Shown here piece by piece: positions 32,601 through 42,800 of a DNA stretch of 64,000 bases. Every line of letters begins with the position of its first letter. Within the stretch, counting starts at the first letter, position 1. The translations under genes were made by a program, and so were the position numbers. The notes under the pieces are model-generated. The model saw nothing but the letters and a program-made list of their open reading frames with translations. It made no database searches and was not told the origin of the DNA. The stretch covers positions 64,715,001-64,779,000 of the forward strand of contig CM071596.1 in assembly GCA_036435485.1 (NCBI GenBank), read 5' to 3'. The DNA comes from Saposhnikovia divaricata. Lineage: Eukaryota; Streptophyta; Magnoliopsida; Apiales; Apiaceae.

Positions 32601-33148
32601 AGTTGGTTCATCAGAAGAGTTTAGACAAAGATTTTCTTCTTTACTTCATGGCTGATGGGACAGTATTCAAAGTTGGTGAGGATGATATCGGCTTGAAATA
32701 TTGGGAAGAACTAGAGTATGTTCTATATCTTCTTAAGGTGAATAGTCGAAGGACTCAATCTGTTGCTAATGTACTAAGACAGAAGATGACTCAGAATCTG
32801 GCTATTAGAGGACAGAAATACAATAGCAGATACATTCCTAAGTACAGGGATTACCAAGGCAATCTCATTGAAATGAAGAAAGGTACTGCAAAGTTAAAAA
32901 CTGATTTGGGAATCACAGTACTTGACTTCAATACTCAGGCAGAAAAAGACAGATTTATCAGATTGGGTAATGAAATGAGAAGAAACAAGATTTATGATCT
33001 TAGGGCTGCTATTTATCAAACAGATGAAAGTGATCCTCAACTCAGAGAAATCAAAGAAGCAATGAAGATTGAACTTGAGAATGCAGAAAGAAGATTGCTG
33101 ATTGATTATCTCAGAACCATGCCAGATCTTGAAATGATTAGAGATTAA
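29615..33148 (+). CDS. E4 third ORF in envelope position, 1177 aa
   Basis: Sireviruses often carry an ORF after pol described as envelope-like; this one sits there and is unusually long. The frame is open from 29492, but 29615 is the first ATG (aactcaATGGCA). An N-terminal folded region (~1-260; RKEWNFFFDCITRTF, DSLHIGYSLLYGINF) resembles plant retrotransposon accessory proteins. Next come a P/Q/E-rich stretch (~265-310), a basic S/K/R region and a tandem six-residue repeat (EKDVIP/AEDVIP, ~421-466). A coiled coil spans ~640-740. The C-terminal domain (~960-1177) ends in LRTMPDLEMIRD. I see no convincing signal peptide or membrane span from this ATG, so a true envelope role is unproven. No stop interrupts it. 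Confidence 0.85.
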   Translation: MASKAFTALGLRFVPNNYEAPLYHERVPESFHLMQNFLRDSEIGQALTGPATLSASQIASFWQNSVYVDGGESGTPTIIFTYEDQDHVITPQTVRDTMGFDTHTSYALVNEGYLRDMLQEIGYMESLDKLGSIKRPNLRKEWNFFFDCITRTFQKKVTNWDAIPMDSLHIGYSLLYGINFDFGRYVLMNLGDKLSETTTVYYARFCQMLFNACVPGLEIDETDKVDPFRVNKRIFSDMTNKDVGKENLPEFIMPLALRNFLNQPQEPQQDQQEPQHDAPQQDEPEQEQQQSEPHLEPQPESNTESPAKQSSFTSNSNSDSPLKSKSRSQGVKKALAERHASLRQAEETKRQSKRKSPEAVYTRKGKRLKARANMPKSPPCEEDSDNVPLAKRRRVIFSDSVDEDIEVPEVVSQQTPPVEVEKDVIPEKDVIPEKDVIPAEDVIPAEDVIPAEDVMPAEDKIPAAEDARDGVSPINAVHDSFMPFSESISNIGVVDQLTSVPSEAVASHTEIISDVHHTVEEGEEIDQATKVTSQSMPVAEPEQHEENSEKPTEDIAKSIAEDEPVKATSVEAEGDSSANSDTSLSAPVQTDDKHTPFSQPCSSHEVERAQFAKNAAEWYKEDCIFPSGRAAKFIKQSADTISNPEILSCLKATIVQVKTLDRRFDDTNLAITSLRNEVVAREMKMETHSKLVTTKFSKAQDNILARLSKVEENQSDLSAKIDSIATSLELITSILMPDDVKKGERVVRRDSSGDGGASNKDKGKKKAEEVQTLRTSKSFKSQSVGRNTDTQGTSRTKSLLLSSNPQTDEELAAKLFIEENEEGVTIEDIEAEEKSLHEEHLKALKSDKVQKEKAPRPVLKGVVIKENVDADQRSHLSKKSTEAEAKHKLKGIAMEGEDSKKKDTTSVATQVVFKPLSSQLKSVFGKGTLHDPDVLSGVSMNISDGKALSGKIGNNKAGLGSHRDRRQYTGPRDPSSLAVPGRGVPQESLDRLESVQLVHQKSLDKDFLLYFMADGTVFKVGEDDIGLKYWEELEYVLYLLKVNSRRTQSVANVLRQKMTQNLAIRGQKYNSRYIPKYRDYQGNLIEMKKGTAKLKTDLGITVLDFNTQAEKDRFIRLGNEMRRNKIYDLRAAIYQTDESDPQLREIKEAMKIELENAERRLLIDYLRTMPDLEMIRD
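30875..31011 (+). repeat. 18-bp coding minisatellite in the E4 third ORF
   Basis: About 7.5 units of gagaaggatgtaatacct / gcagaggatgtaatacct in frame, giving a repeated (E/A)(K/E)DVIP hexapeptide. The last units are diverged (atgcct, aaaattcct). Confidence 0.92.
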
Positions 33149-33280
33149 AGTTCTGTAAGAATTTTCTTATTCTCTATAGTTTTTAAGCTTAAACTCTGAA
33201 TCTGTATAAACACTGTATTTATCGTTTGTTTTGACATCATCAATTATTGTCATTAACTTGTACATTTTTTATAATGAACA

Positions 33281-33293
33281 AGTTGGGGGAGAT
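33281..33293 (+). other. E4 polypurine tract
   Basis: agttgggggagat directly precedes the 3' LTR, the usual form in copia elements. Confidence 0.9.
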
Positions 33294-33803
33294 TGTTAAA
33301 TATAATTGATGTGTTTTGATCAGTGTTTAAGTGTTACAGGGAGTTATCAGAGTTTAGCTGGAAGCAGTCAGAGTTTGGGTAAACTCTGACAGTTGGAAGC
33401 TCGACAGAGTTTGTTAAACTCTGTCTGGAGGAAGCGCGTCTACTGTTCAAACAGTGATTAAAGATTAATTATGGAGGTGATATCTTTTAAGATTGGATAG
33501 CTATCAAAGAGATCAAGTTGACATAGGAGACGTGTGACAATCTGTAATTGATATCATTGTATAGCTGATTATTAGGAAAATCAATTAGAGATTGTATCGT
33601 AGCTGTATGTTATATAAATACAGATAGGTTAACCCTAGAAGGGTATCGATAACGAATTATCATTATTGTAACCTAGCAGCTCTTTGTGATATTTTACATT
33701 ACGAAGAGGGTTTGAAATACAAGAAGTTTTTTAAGTGCATAAACGCTTTTACTTGTTAATCTCTCATACAAAGTTGATTATTATTTGTGTATTCGGCCTA
33801 ACA
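33294..33803 (+). repeat. E4 3' LTR, 510 bp
   Basis: Matches 21271-21780 with two differences. Followed by the target copy aagga (33804-33808). Confidence 0.96.
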
Positions 33804-35376
33804 AAGGAGGTGGCGGATAGATCTGATTATTCTTTGAAGCTTTCTCCGGAGTAGATTTTTCCGCCGACTTCTTGCTCTTTTCCACATCACCGACCAACTG
33901 ATCAGCCACCAAGTCAGATTTTTCAATTTCTGGCACTGCAGATTTTTCAACCTGCTGTTCATGAACTTCTTCTTCTTCCGTAGCTGCTGAATTCTGCTTG
34001 CTTGTAACCTTTCCAGATCTCAAAGTAACTGCTTTCACCTGCTCATGAACTTCCCTCTTGCCTGGATTAGCCTCTGTATCACTAGGGAGAGTCCATTGAG
34101 GCCTATTCAACAAAGCATTAGCAATCTGCCCAATCTGATTTTCCAAGATCTTGATTGCAACCACTTGGCTTTTGCACATCAACCTCAATTCCTCCAATTC
34201 TGATTTTTCGTTAGAAGATTGCCCCGTACTAGCATGAGGATGCTGCTGCTGAAATCCCGGAGGTTGGAATTGTTGCCTTGGAGCATACTACTGCTGGTAG
34301 CCTTGATTGAATGGCCTTGCTCCATATTGCTGATAAGGCTGCTGAGGTTGTTGAGCACCTTGATTGTCGCTCCAGCTGAAATTAGGATAGTTCCTATTGT
34401 TCGGATGATAGGTGGCTGGAACTGGTGCAGCAGGTCTCTGAAAATTACTCACAAACTGTGCTGATTCAGAAGAAATAGCACATTGATTCGTCTCATGTGC
34501 ACCTGCACAAAGCTCACAAATACTAGCAACCTACTGAACTCCATAGTTGGCAAGAGAATCCACCTTCATAGTCAGAGCCTTCAACTGAGCTGCTATAGCT
34601 GTAGCTGCATCAACTTCCAGAATTCCTGCTACTTTGCCTTGTGATAGTCTCTGTGTAGGATTCTGATATTCATTAGCAGCCATCGTCTCAATAAGATCAT
34701 AAGCTTCCTCATAGCTCTTAGCCCACAAAGCTCCACCTGATGCTGCATCTAACAAAGGTCTAGATTGTGCTCCCAACCCATTTTAAAAACCATTGATCAC
34801 CATCCAGTCAGGCATTCCATGATGAGGACACTTTCTAAGCATCTCCTTGTAGTGTTCCCAAGCTTCACACAAAGATTCACCAGACTGCTGAGCAAACTGA
34901 GTAAGAGCATTCCTGATTGCTACAGTCTTCGCCATTGGAAAGAATTTGGTGAGAAACTTCTGAGCTAGATCCTCCCATGTAGTAATAGAACCTGCTGGTA
35001 GAGAGTGCAACCAGCCCTTAGCTTTATCCCGCAGAGAGAATGGGAAAAGCCTCAATTTGATAGCATCATCCGGCACACCATTAAACTTGAAAGTGTTGCA
35101 GATCTCAATGAAGTCCCTGATATGCATGTTAGGATCCTCCGTAGGAGCACCCCCAAACTGAACTGAGTTCTGTACCATCTGAATCGTGCCCGGCTTGATT
35201 TCGAAAGTATTTGCTGCAATAGCTGGCCTGACAATACTAGATTGGATATCATTGATTTTCGGCTGAGAGTAGTCCTTCAAAGCCTTAATTGCTGCTGCTG
35301 CTCCTACTGTTTCTCCCATATCTTTAACTGCTGCAAGTTCTTCTTCCAGTTTACGAGTCTGAGAACGTGTTCGCAT
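33804..35376 (-). pseudogene. gag: E2 gag, broken by three stops and the E4 insertion
   Basis: Starts at ATG 35376 (MRTRSQTRKLEEE), the same start context as E3 gag. It contains the Athila Gag core (PAIAANTFEIKPG, LFPFSLRDKAKGWLHSLPAG, CPHHGMPDWM), a CELCAGAH zinc-knuckle-like motif, a Q/P/Y-rich stretch and VTLRSGKV. Stops interrupt the frame at 34783-34785 (TAA), 34531-34533 (TAG) and 34288-34290 (TAG). E3 has CAG at the place of the second. The frame runs into E4 at 33803 just after the proline run PPPP and resumes at 21265 in the protease part. Confidence 0.88.
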
Positions 35377-35486
35377 ACACGTTCAAGTACCTGAAACACC
35401 ACGAAACAAACAACTATGTAAGAAAAAAAATTCGAGTCAGTGAACACTGATGACAAGCACATAAACTAAAAATAAAACATCGATGA

Positions 35487-35504
35487 TCCCCGGCAGCGGC
35501 GCCA
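35487..35504 (-). other. E2 primer-binding site (Athila type)
   Basis: Minus strand TGGCGCCGCTGCCGGGGA, seven bases after the LTR end. Identical to the E0 PBS and one base different from that of E3. Confidence 0.92.
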
Positions 35505-35510
35505 AAAACT

Positions 35511-37058
35511 TGTTTGCACTAAATCACGCAAGCGTACATGGTCACAAGTAATATAGAATAAAGTTGAGTTCGTCCCACAGAGATCTGGTTTTGGTTTTAA
35601 TTCAGTTATTGTACCTATGCAACAATGTATGGTTATCCTTCACTGCTAAGACAAATAACAAATTTGGGTTTTGATTAATTAAAATTAACTAAGAAACAAA
35701 TTAACAACTAATAATTAATTAACTAATGAGAATATAATCGAATTACTTATGAGAGAATAAACACGGGATCCTACCTTCATTAAATACTTCACTTAGATCT
35801 GATGCCTTTAATCAATGTATGCAATGGTTATGATATCTGATCGAATAACACGAAATAACCACACGCTACCTGTCAGCATACATATACCAAACTACCCATA
35901 CATCCACAAAAGAGATAGAAGATGAATAGACACCAATTATGCTTAGACCCTATATGTCTATAGAATTTGAAAACATAACGGTTGAAGAACGGGTTATCCA
36001 CATTGATCACATAGGGCAACATAATATATTTCTATTTATGCTACAAATCATGATGTGAAAACATACATAATCCTATGCTAGCATGGCAAGTTCTAAATCT
36101 CAAGATCCACTTTCACTTCACAAGAGATTAACAATTCAATTTAGATGTTAGCTACGCATCTAAAAGCATTAAGAATAACCATACACGGATATCAGATATT
36201 CATCACACACAGATCTTTAAAGCATCAAGATACTAAGACTCCATAGATAATTCCGTTAAAATCCCATGACAACGATTAGTACATAATTGAACCGTTCGTC
36301 ACCATGGGATTTGATGAAAACATGATATTAAACAAAGTATGGATGAAAGTAATAGTATTAATAGAATAAAGAGTTGAGAAAACAAATCTATAATCCAGAG
36401 TATCGCCTAAGAAAAGAATACAAAAGATGAAGTAGATCTAGATCCGTTGCTTGTCACGAGCGTTGAATCTTTCTCCGCTTTTCTCCCTTGCAATTTTATG
36501 TTATTGATATGAATTACAATGATACAACGTGTTTTTATAGGCCCTAGAAGTCTTGCACAACAAGAAAAACCCAAAATTACATCTTAAAATCGAAACAGGA
36601 AAGATAATAGAGTTTTTAGGAGAAAAAATCAAAAATTCCAGCAACTTTGCTAGGCCGCGGCGCGCTTCTGTTTCTGCCCAGCCAGGCCGCGACGCCCATT
36701 CCAGGCCGCGGCGCGCTTCTGCTGCTTTCTGGAGCGATTTCCTTCGCCATTTCGTCGATCTTTTGTTGATTTCTCTTGTTCTTTCTTCGAGCAATGCCAT
36801 TCTCGATCCTAGAACTCAAAATTCTCCTAAGACTTGTACGAAACTTGGCCTCCAACTCTCCCAAAATTTGTGGAAAACTTCATTCTTTATTTAAATCTTG
36901 AATTCCACCCTAAGTCACGAAAATCGCCAAACCTAACCGACGATTCGTAACCCTGCACAACTCAACGAAACACATCAAAAACACAATAAAACTCGAGACC
37001 AAGACACCAATTTAAGTCGAAATGGAACGCTCCAAGTAGATATAAAATCCACTTATCA
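35511..37058 (-). repeat. E2 5' LTR (right in window), 1548 bp
   Basis: Aligns with 17002-18561. The TATA box on the minus strand (cctataaaaac) is at about 36531-36541. It contains a GC-rich block (ccgcggcgcgcttctg, 36654-36725) in otherwise AT-rich sequence. Confidence 0.92.
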
Positions 37059-37063
37059 CCTTC

Positions 37064-37760
37064 TTTTTCAATTCTATATTTCGTTTAAGCTTGTCGAATG
37101 TTCTGAGTTTAATTTTCTGCAATTTGTTTGAGTTCCTGGATGGCCTGAATGTCTTTCATTTTCTGCGTTTTGTTTGTTAATGAGTTCAGTAGTAGAGTTC
37201 TAATTGCCGGGTTTCTGGGTCGAGTCGGAGTTTTCATTTTTTTTCCATTTCACCGGATTTTGAACTCGGAATTTCGAGTCGGCATTTTGTTAATCTATGG
37301 CTTTAAAAGTCTTGTGTTGAAAAAAATAGTTTTCTGGTTTATTCGAAATTTTGAGATTGGTTATGTGATGATTTGGTTCTTTTTGGCTAGTTTAGTTTAC
37401 GAACAAGTCATGTCCGAATTTTCTTAAAATTTTCTGTAAATAAAATTTTAGAATAAAATCAAAAATTAGTTAAATTCGAGTTTTTACTTTTAATAATTTT
37501 TAGAATAATTTAGTTTTTGTTCTTTTCATTTTTAATTAATTAGTGTAGAAATAAAATAATAATTTTAATTTGCTTTTAAAAGTAGTTTAAATTTTAGGAA
37601 TTAATTAGTTAAATCAAAAATTTTCAAAACCCAAAATTGTTCTAGTCCGATTAAATTAAAAATAAAGAATGCGAAAATGGTAGTCTCCGTGGATCGATAC
37701 CTAAAATATTTCAACGATTGAACCGTGCGCTTGCGATTTAAATTGTAATTATTTAGCACA
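37064..37760 (+). repeat. E0 5' LTR, piece 3 of 3
   Basis: Last 697 bp of the E0 LTR after the second target copy ccttc (37059-37063). It ends gatttaaattg...TAGCACA. The E0 PBS follows within seven bases, which marks the LTR end independently. Confidence 0.82.
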
Positions 37761-37766
37761 AGTTTT

Positions 37767-37784
37767 TGGCGCCGCTGCCGGGGA
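37767..37784 (+). other. E0 primer-binding site (Athila type)
   Basis: TGGCGCCGCTGCCGGGGA, usually assigned to tRNA-Asp in Athila/Tat elements. It shows E0 runs on the + strand. Confidence 0.92.
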
Positions 37785-38366
37785 CTAATTATTTTTCGCG
37801 CCTTAATTTTTAATTTTTCGGATTAGTTTTTACTTGCCTTATCTTTTGTTTCGTTTTTTTAGAAAAGTTGGAATTACGGGAATTTTCTCACGGAGCTTGG
37901 AACAAATAGGAATTTTTGGAAGCGTGCTTCGGTAACCCATATTTCTCTCTTGTCGCCTTTTTATTTTCAGAAAATCACAAAAAAAATCAAAAAAATCAAA
38001 AATCACAAAAAAATTGAAAATTGAAAAATCCAAAAAAAGTAGTTAGTAAATACATAATTGTTACATCATGCATCTAATCACTTAGGGCACATTATCTAGA
38101 TTTTTATTTTCTTGTTTTTAATTTTTCGTACCTTATAATTGTGGTGATCGCTGGAGGACCCCAAGGTACGTTAAATTCTTTCTTTTCTTTAGTTAGAACA
38201 CGTAGTTAAGCATCCATAAATGTTTATAGTTTTTTATACCTCTTTGTTTGTTGCATCATTTTGTAAATAAATCTTAAGGGCAAAACCTCTCATGAGATAA
38301 GGGAAGGGATTTCATCACTCTTTCCTTAGCCCAAAAACAATTAATCTCTCATTTTGCATACCTAGC
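37785..38366 (+). other. E0 leader, first part
   Basis: Non-coding, with A-rich runs (37975-38035). It ends in the E3 target ctagc (38362-38366) and continues at 60395. No ORF is supported. Confidence 0.75.
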
Positions 38367-39761
38367 TGATAAGTGGATTTTATATCTACTTAGAACGTCT
38401 TATGTCGGCTTGAATTGATTGTTTTGGCCTCAAGTATGTCGTGTTTTGATTAGTTTTTAGTGGAAATGTGCAGGATTTTTATCTCAGGATCGGAGTTGGT
38501 AATTGAAGATGTTATGTTGGATATAGGCCCAAGGTGTTTGCTTAAGAAGGTTTCCAGAAGAGCGAGGGAAAACGAAGCAAGGAACGACAATTACCATGAA
38601 AATCATAAATTCCAGGAAGTTGTCTGGGCGGGCGCTCAAGCTCCCAGGCGGCCGCTCAGGGGGAATTGTCCATGCGGCAGCTCAAGATTTCAGGCGGCCG
38701 CTCAGCCTGAATTCTGGAGAATTTTACAGTTTTGCTCTTTTCGAATGTTAATGCAATTCTGAGTTGTTTCCTTGTATGATCTGGTTTTTAGGGCCTATAA
38801 AAACTCTGGTTATCATTGTAATCAGTACCGAGGGTTTTATTTTGTTAACATTAAGGAGTGAACGATCAATTGTTCGTGACAAGCAACGGATCAAGATCTA
38901 CCTATCTTTTGTAACTTGGCATTCTTCGGATTTGTTTCTAAACCCTTATTAATTAATATTATTCTTTTCTTCATTCTAGTCATGTTTATTAGCATATTTT
39001 CATCGAACCCCATGATGATGAACGGTTCGACTATGAACTAATCACCGTCATGGGGTCCTAACGAATTTATTTACAGAAATTAGTAGTGAATGCCTAATTG
39101 ATATACATGTGGTGATTTGCGATATCCTTGCATGGTTGTGATTTAATTAAATAGATGCATCGCGAACATCTATCTTGTTAATCTTTAGTGAAGCGACAGT
39201 GGATCTCTAGATTTAGAACTTACCATGCTAGCATATGTTCGTGATTGATTTCATGATTAGTGGTGTGATTTTAACCATCTCATACTATCTTATGTAATCC
39301 TTATGGATAACTTGCTCTTCAACCTTTAGGTTTTCAAATTCTATAGACATATAGAGTCTAGACCTAATTGGTGCCTGCATGATTTCTATCTTTTGTGGAT
39401 ATTGTGTAGATTGGTGTGCGTGTACTGAAAGGTAGCGTATACTTACTCCGTGTTGTCCGATTAGTTATCGTAACCACCATACAAATTGAGTAAAGGCATG
39501 ATCTCTAATGGACGTATTTAATGAAGTTAGGACCCTATGTTTCTATTCATAAATTAAATCATTCTCTTTTAGTAATTAGTAAATTTGATTAGCATAATAT
39601 AAAATCAAAACCCAATTTGTCTTTTGTCTTAGCATTGAACGATAATCAAACATTGTTGCTTAGACGCATAAACCAAAGTATACAATTTCTGTGGGAACGA
39701 ATCTTACTTGCTTTTATATTACTTGTTGTCCACGTGCGCTTGCGTGTATTTTGTGCGAACA
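38367..39761 (+). repeat. E3 5' LTR, 1395 bp
   Basis: TGATAAGTGG...GCGAACA. The TATA box cctataaaaac is at about 38794-38804. GC-rich motifs (gggcgggcgctcaagct, ggcggccgctcag) lie at 38625-38705. Confidence 0.96.
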
Positions 39762-39767
39762 AGTTTT

Positions 39768-39785
39768 TGGCGCCGCTGCTGGGGA
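39768..39785 (+). other. E3 primer-binding site (Athila type)
   Basis: TGGCGCCGCTGCTGGGGA, six bases after the LTR; one T differs from the E0 and E2 sites. Confidence 0.93.
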
Positions 39786-39895
39786 ATTGTTATAGTTTAT
39801 GTGTTTGACATCAGTGGTCGTTAAAGTTCACTGACTCGGATTGGTTACTAATTGTTTCCTTGTTGATTCTTTGAATTTCAGGTACTTGAGCGTGT

Positions 39896-42800
39896 ATGCG
39901 AACGCGTTCGAAAACTCGCCAAGAAAAGCTGGAAAACAAAGATCGAGAAGAGGACCGAACAGAAGAAGAACTTGAAACTTTAGAGATGGTAGAGCCAAAG
40001 CCATTGAAAGACTTCTCTCAGCCTAAGATCAATGACATTGCATCTAGCATTGTCAGGCCGGCGATCGCAGCTAATACTTTTGAGATCAAACCAGGCACGA
40101 TTCAGATGGTACAGAACTCAGTGCAGTTTGGAGGTGCTCCTACTGAAGATCCAAACATGCACATCCGCAGTTTTATTGAAATCTGTGATACCTTCAAAAC
40201 AAATGGTGTGTCAGAAGATGCTGTGAAGCTGAGGCTTTTCCCATTCTCTCTGAGGGATAAAGCTAAGAGCTGGTTACATTCTCTACCAGCTGGATCGATT
40301 ACAACATGGGAAGACCTTGCTCAGAAATTTCTCACGAAATTCTTCCCTATGGCTAAAACAGCAGCTATCAGGAATGCCATTACTCAGTTTTCGCAACAAT
40401 CTGGAGAATCTCTATGCGAGGCATGGGAAAGATATAAGGAGATGCTCAGGAAGTGCCCACACCATGGGATGCCCGAATGGATGGTGATAAATTGCTTTTA
40501 TAATGGGTTGGGTGCTCAGTCGAGACCCTTGTTAGACGCAGCATCTGGTGGAGCTCTATGGGCAAAGAGCTATGATGAGGCTTATGAACTTATTGAGATG
40601 ATGGCTGCCAACGAATATCAAAATCCTACTCAGAGGTTGTCTCAAGGTAAGGTAGCAGGTGTTCTGGAAGTGGATGCAGCGACAGCTATTACAGCTCAAT
40701 TGCAAGCCTTGGCTATGAAGGTGGATTCGTTGTCTAATTACGGCTTACAGCAGGTTGCTAGTGTATGTGAGTTGTGTGCGGGCGCACATGATACAACTCA
40801 ATGTGCGATTTCTTCTGAATCAGCACAGTTCGTGAGTAATTATCAGAGGCCACAGCAGCCAGTGCCAGCTACTTATCATCCGAATAACCGCAATCATCCA
40901 AACTTTAGCTGGAGTAACAATCAGGGCGGTTTTCAACAACAACAACATTATCAGCAAAATCAAGGGCAACATCCTGCATCTAGGCCATTCAATCAAGGAT
41001 TTCAGCAACAGTATCAGCAGTATCAGCCTAAGCAACAATTTCAGCCACCAGGTTTCCAACAGCAATCTCAGGGGAATAGTGGTCAATATCCTAATGAAAA
41101 AGCTGAACTGGAAGAATTGCGGATGGCAGTGAAGAGTCAAGGGGCATCTCTGAAGATAATGGAAAATCAGCTCGGTCAACTTGCTAGTGCCCTGCTAAAC
41201 AGACCGGCAGGAACTCTTCCTAGTGACACTGAGGCTAACCCAGGAAAGAGAGATGGTAAAGAGCATGTGAAAGCTGTCACCTTGAGATCCGGTAAGGTGA
41301 CAAGCAATTCGAAGCCAGTTGTTGAAGAAGAAGAAGAGGTACAAAAGCAATCGGATACAGCAGTTGAGCAGTTGGTTAGTGAGGTTGTGCAGCCGAAAAA
41401 TCTGGACGAGAAAGTTCTTGCAAAGAAGTCTACGGAGAACACGAAAATCTTTCCACCACCTCCATATCCAGGCAGATTTAAGAAGCCAAAGAATGATAGG
41501 CAGTTTGCCAGGTTTCTCGAGGTGTTTAAGAAACTTCAAATCAACATTCCTTTTGCGGAAGCACTGGAACAAATGCCCAGCTATGCGAGGTTTATGAAGG
41601 GAATTCTCTCTAGGAAGCTCAAACTCGAGGAGTTGGACACTGTAGCACTGACAGAAGAGTGTAGTGCCGTTCTGCAACAGAAATTGCCACCAAAGCTAAA
41701 AGATCCAGGGAGTTTCACTATTCCATGCACCATCGGAAATCTGTCTTTCGACAGATGTTTATGTGATTTGGGTGCCAGCATTAATCTTATGCCCTTGTCG
41801 GTTTTCTTACAACTGGGTTTGCCAGAACCGAGACCTACCAATATGTCTTTGCAGTTGGCTGATCGTTCTATTACATACCCGAGGGGTGTAGTTGAAGATG
41901 TCTTGGTCAAGGTTGATAAGCTTATCTTTCCGGCCGATTTTGTGATTCTTGATTTTGAAGAAGACAAGAAGATTCCCATAATCTTGGGAAGGCCTTTTCT
42001 AGCGACCGGCCGTACTTTGATTGATGTACAAAAGGGAGAGCTTACAATGAGGGTTCAAGATCAGATTATCACCTTCAATGTGTTTAAGGCAATGAAACTG
42101 CCCTCAGACGAGGAAGAATGCTTTCAGATGGATTGGGTAGAATCTTCAGTAAAGACGGAAGTCGGTCAGTTGTTGATGTCTGATCCGTTGGAAAGAGTTT
42201 TGACAGGTGAGTCTACTATGGGAGACGAAGAAGGAATAGAGCAGCTTCAATTGTTGAAGGCAACTCCGTGGAGGAAAAGCTTTAAGTTGCCAATCGAGTC
42301 TCTTGGGCTAGAAGAGTTAAAAAAATCACAAGCTCGTCTCAAACCATCTATTGAGGAAGCTCCGACTCTTGAACTTAAGCCACTGCCGGACCACTTGAGG
42401 TATGCATTTTTAGGTGAAGCATCTTCTTTACCTGTTATTATTGCCTCTAACTTGTCAGGAAGTGAAGAGGAAAAGCTCTTAAGGATTTTGAGGGAGTTCA
42501 AAGCCGCCATTGGCTGGACCATAGCAGATATAAAGGGAATCAGTCCTTCTTATTGCATGCATAAAATTCTGCTAGAGGAAGGATATAAGCCAACAGTGGA
42601 ACATCAGCGTCGTCTCAATCCGATAATGAAGGAGGTAGTGAAGAAAGAAATTCTGAAGTGGCTTGATGCGGGTATTATCTACCCGATTTCAGACAGTTCT
42701 TGGGTGAGCCCAATTCAATGTGTACCTAAGAAAGGGGGGATGACCGTGGTTACCAATGAGAAAAATGAGCTGATTCCAACGCGCACCGTCACTGGGTGGA

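Larger units (their letters stand above)
21271..33803 (+). mobile_element. E4: Sirevirus-type Ty1/copia element with envelope-position ORF
   Basis: 12,533 bp with target duplication aagga (21266-21270 and 33804-33808). LTRs are 510 bp each and differ at two sites by eye, so the insertion is very recent. The PBS is of tRNA-iMet type and the polypurine tract is at 33281-33293. Gag, pol and a very long third ORF downstream of pol are all open. A multi-zinc-finger gag, long 3' region and extra ORF after pol are hallmarks of the Sirevirus (SIRE/Maximus) lineage. A small antisense ORF lies between pol and the third ORF. It is inserted in the gag-protease frame of E2, in opposite orientation. Confidence 0.96.
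17002..37058 (-). mobile_element. E2: non-autonomous Athila-like gypsy element (gag-protease only)
   Basis: Target duplication ccttc (16997-17001 and 37059-37063). LTRs of 1560 and 1548 bp differ by about 3-4% by eye. The Athila-type PBS and gag are at the right, so it is transcribed leftwards. Without the inserted E4 it is about 7.5 kb. It encodes Gag and the aspartic protease, but then passes straight to the 3' untranslated region: no reverse transcriptase, RNase H, integrase or second ORF, all of which its relative E3 has. Three nonsense codons further break gag. It could have moved only with enzymes from an E3-like partner. Confidence 0.92.

Noticed and set aside
38460..38762. 100-codon ORF in both E3 LTRs (also 59088-59390)
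   Set aside because: Runs through the GC-rich repeat block and across LTR regulatory sequence; identical because of LTR identity.
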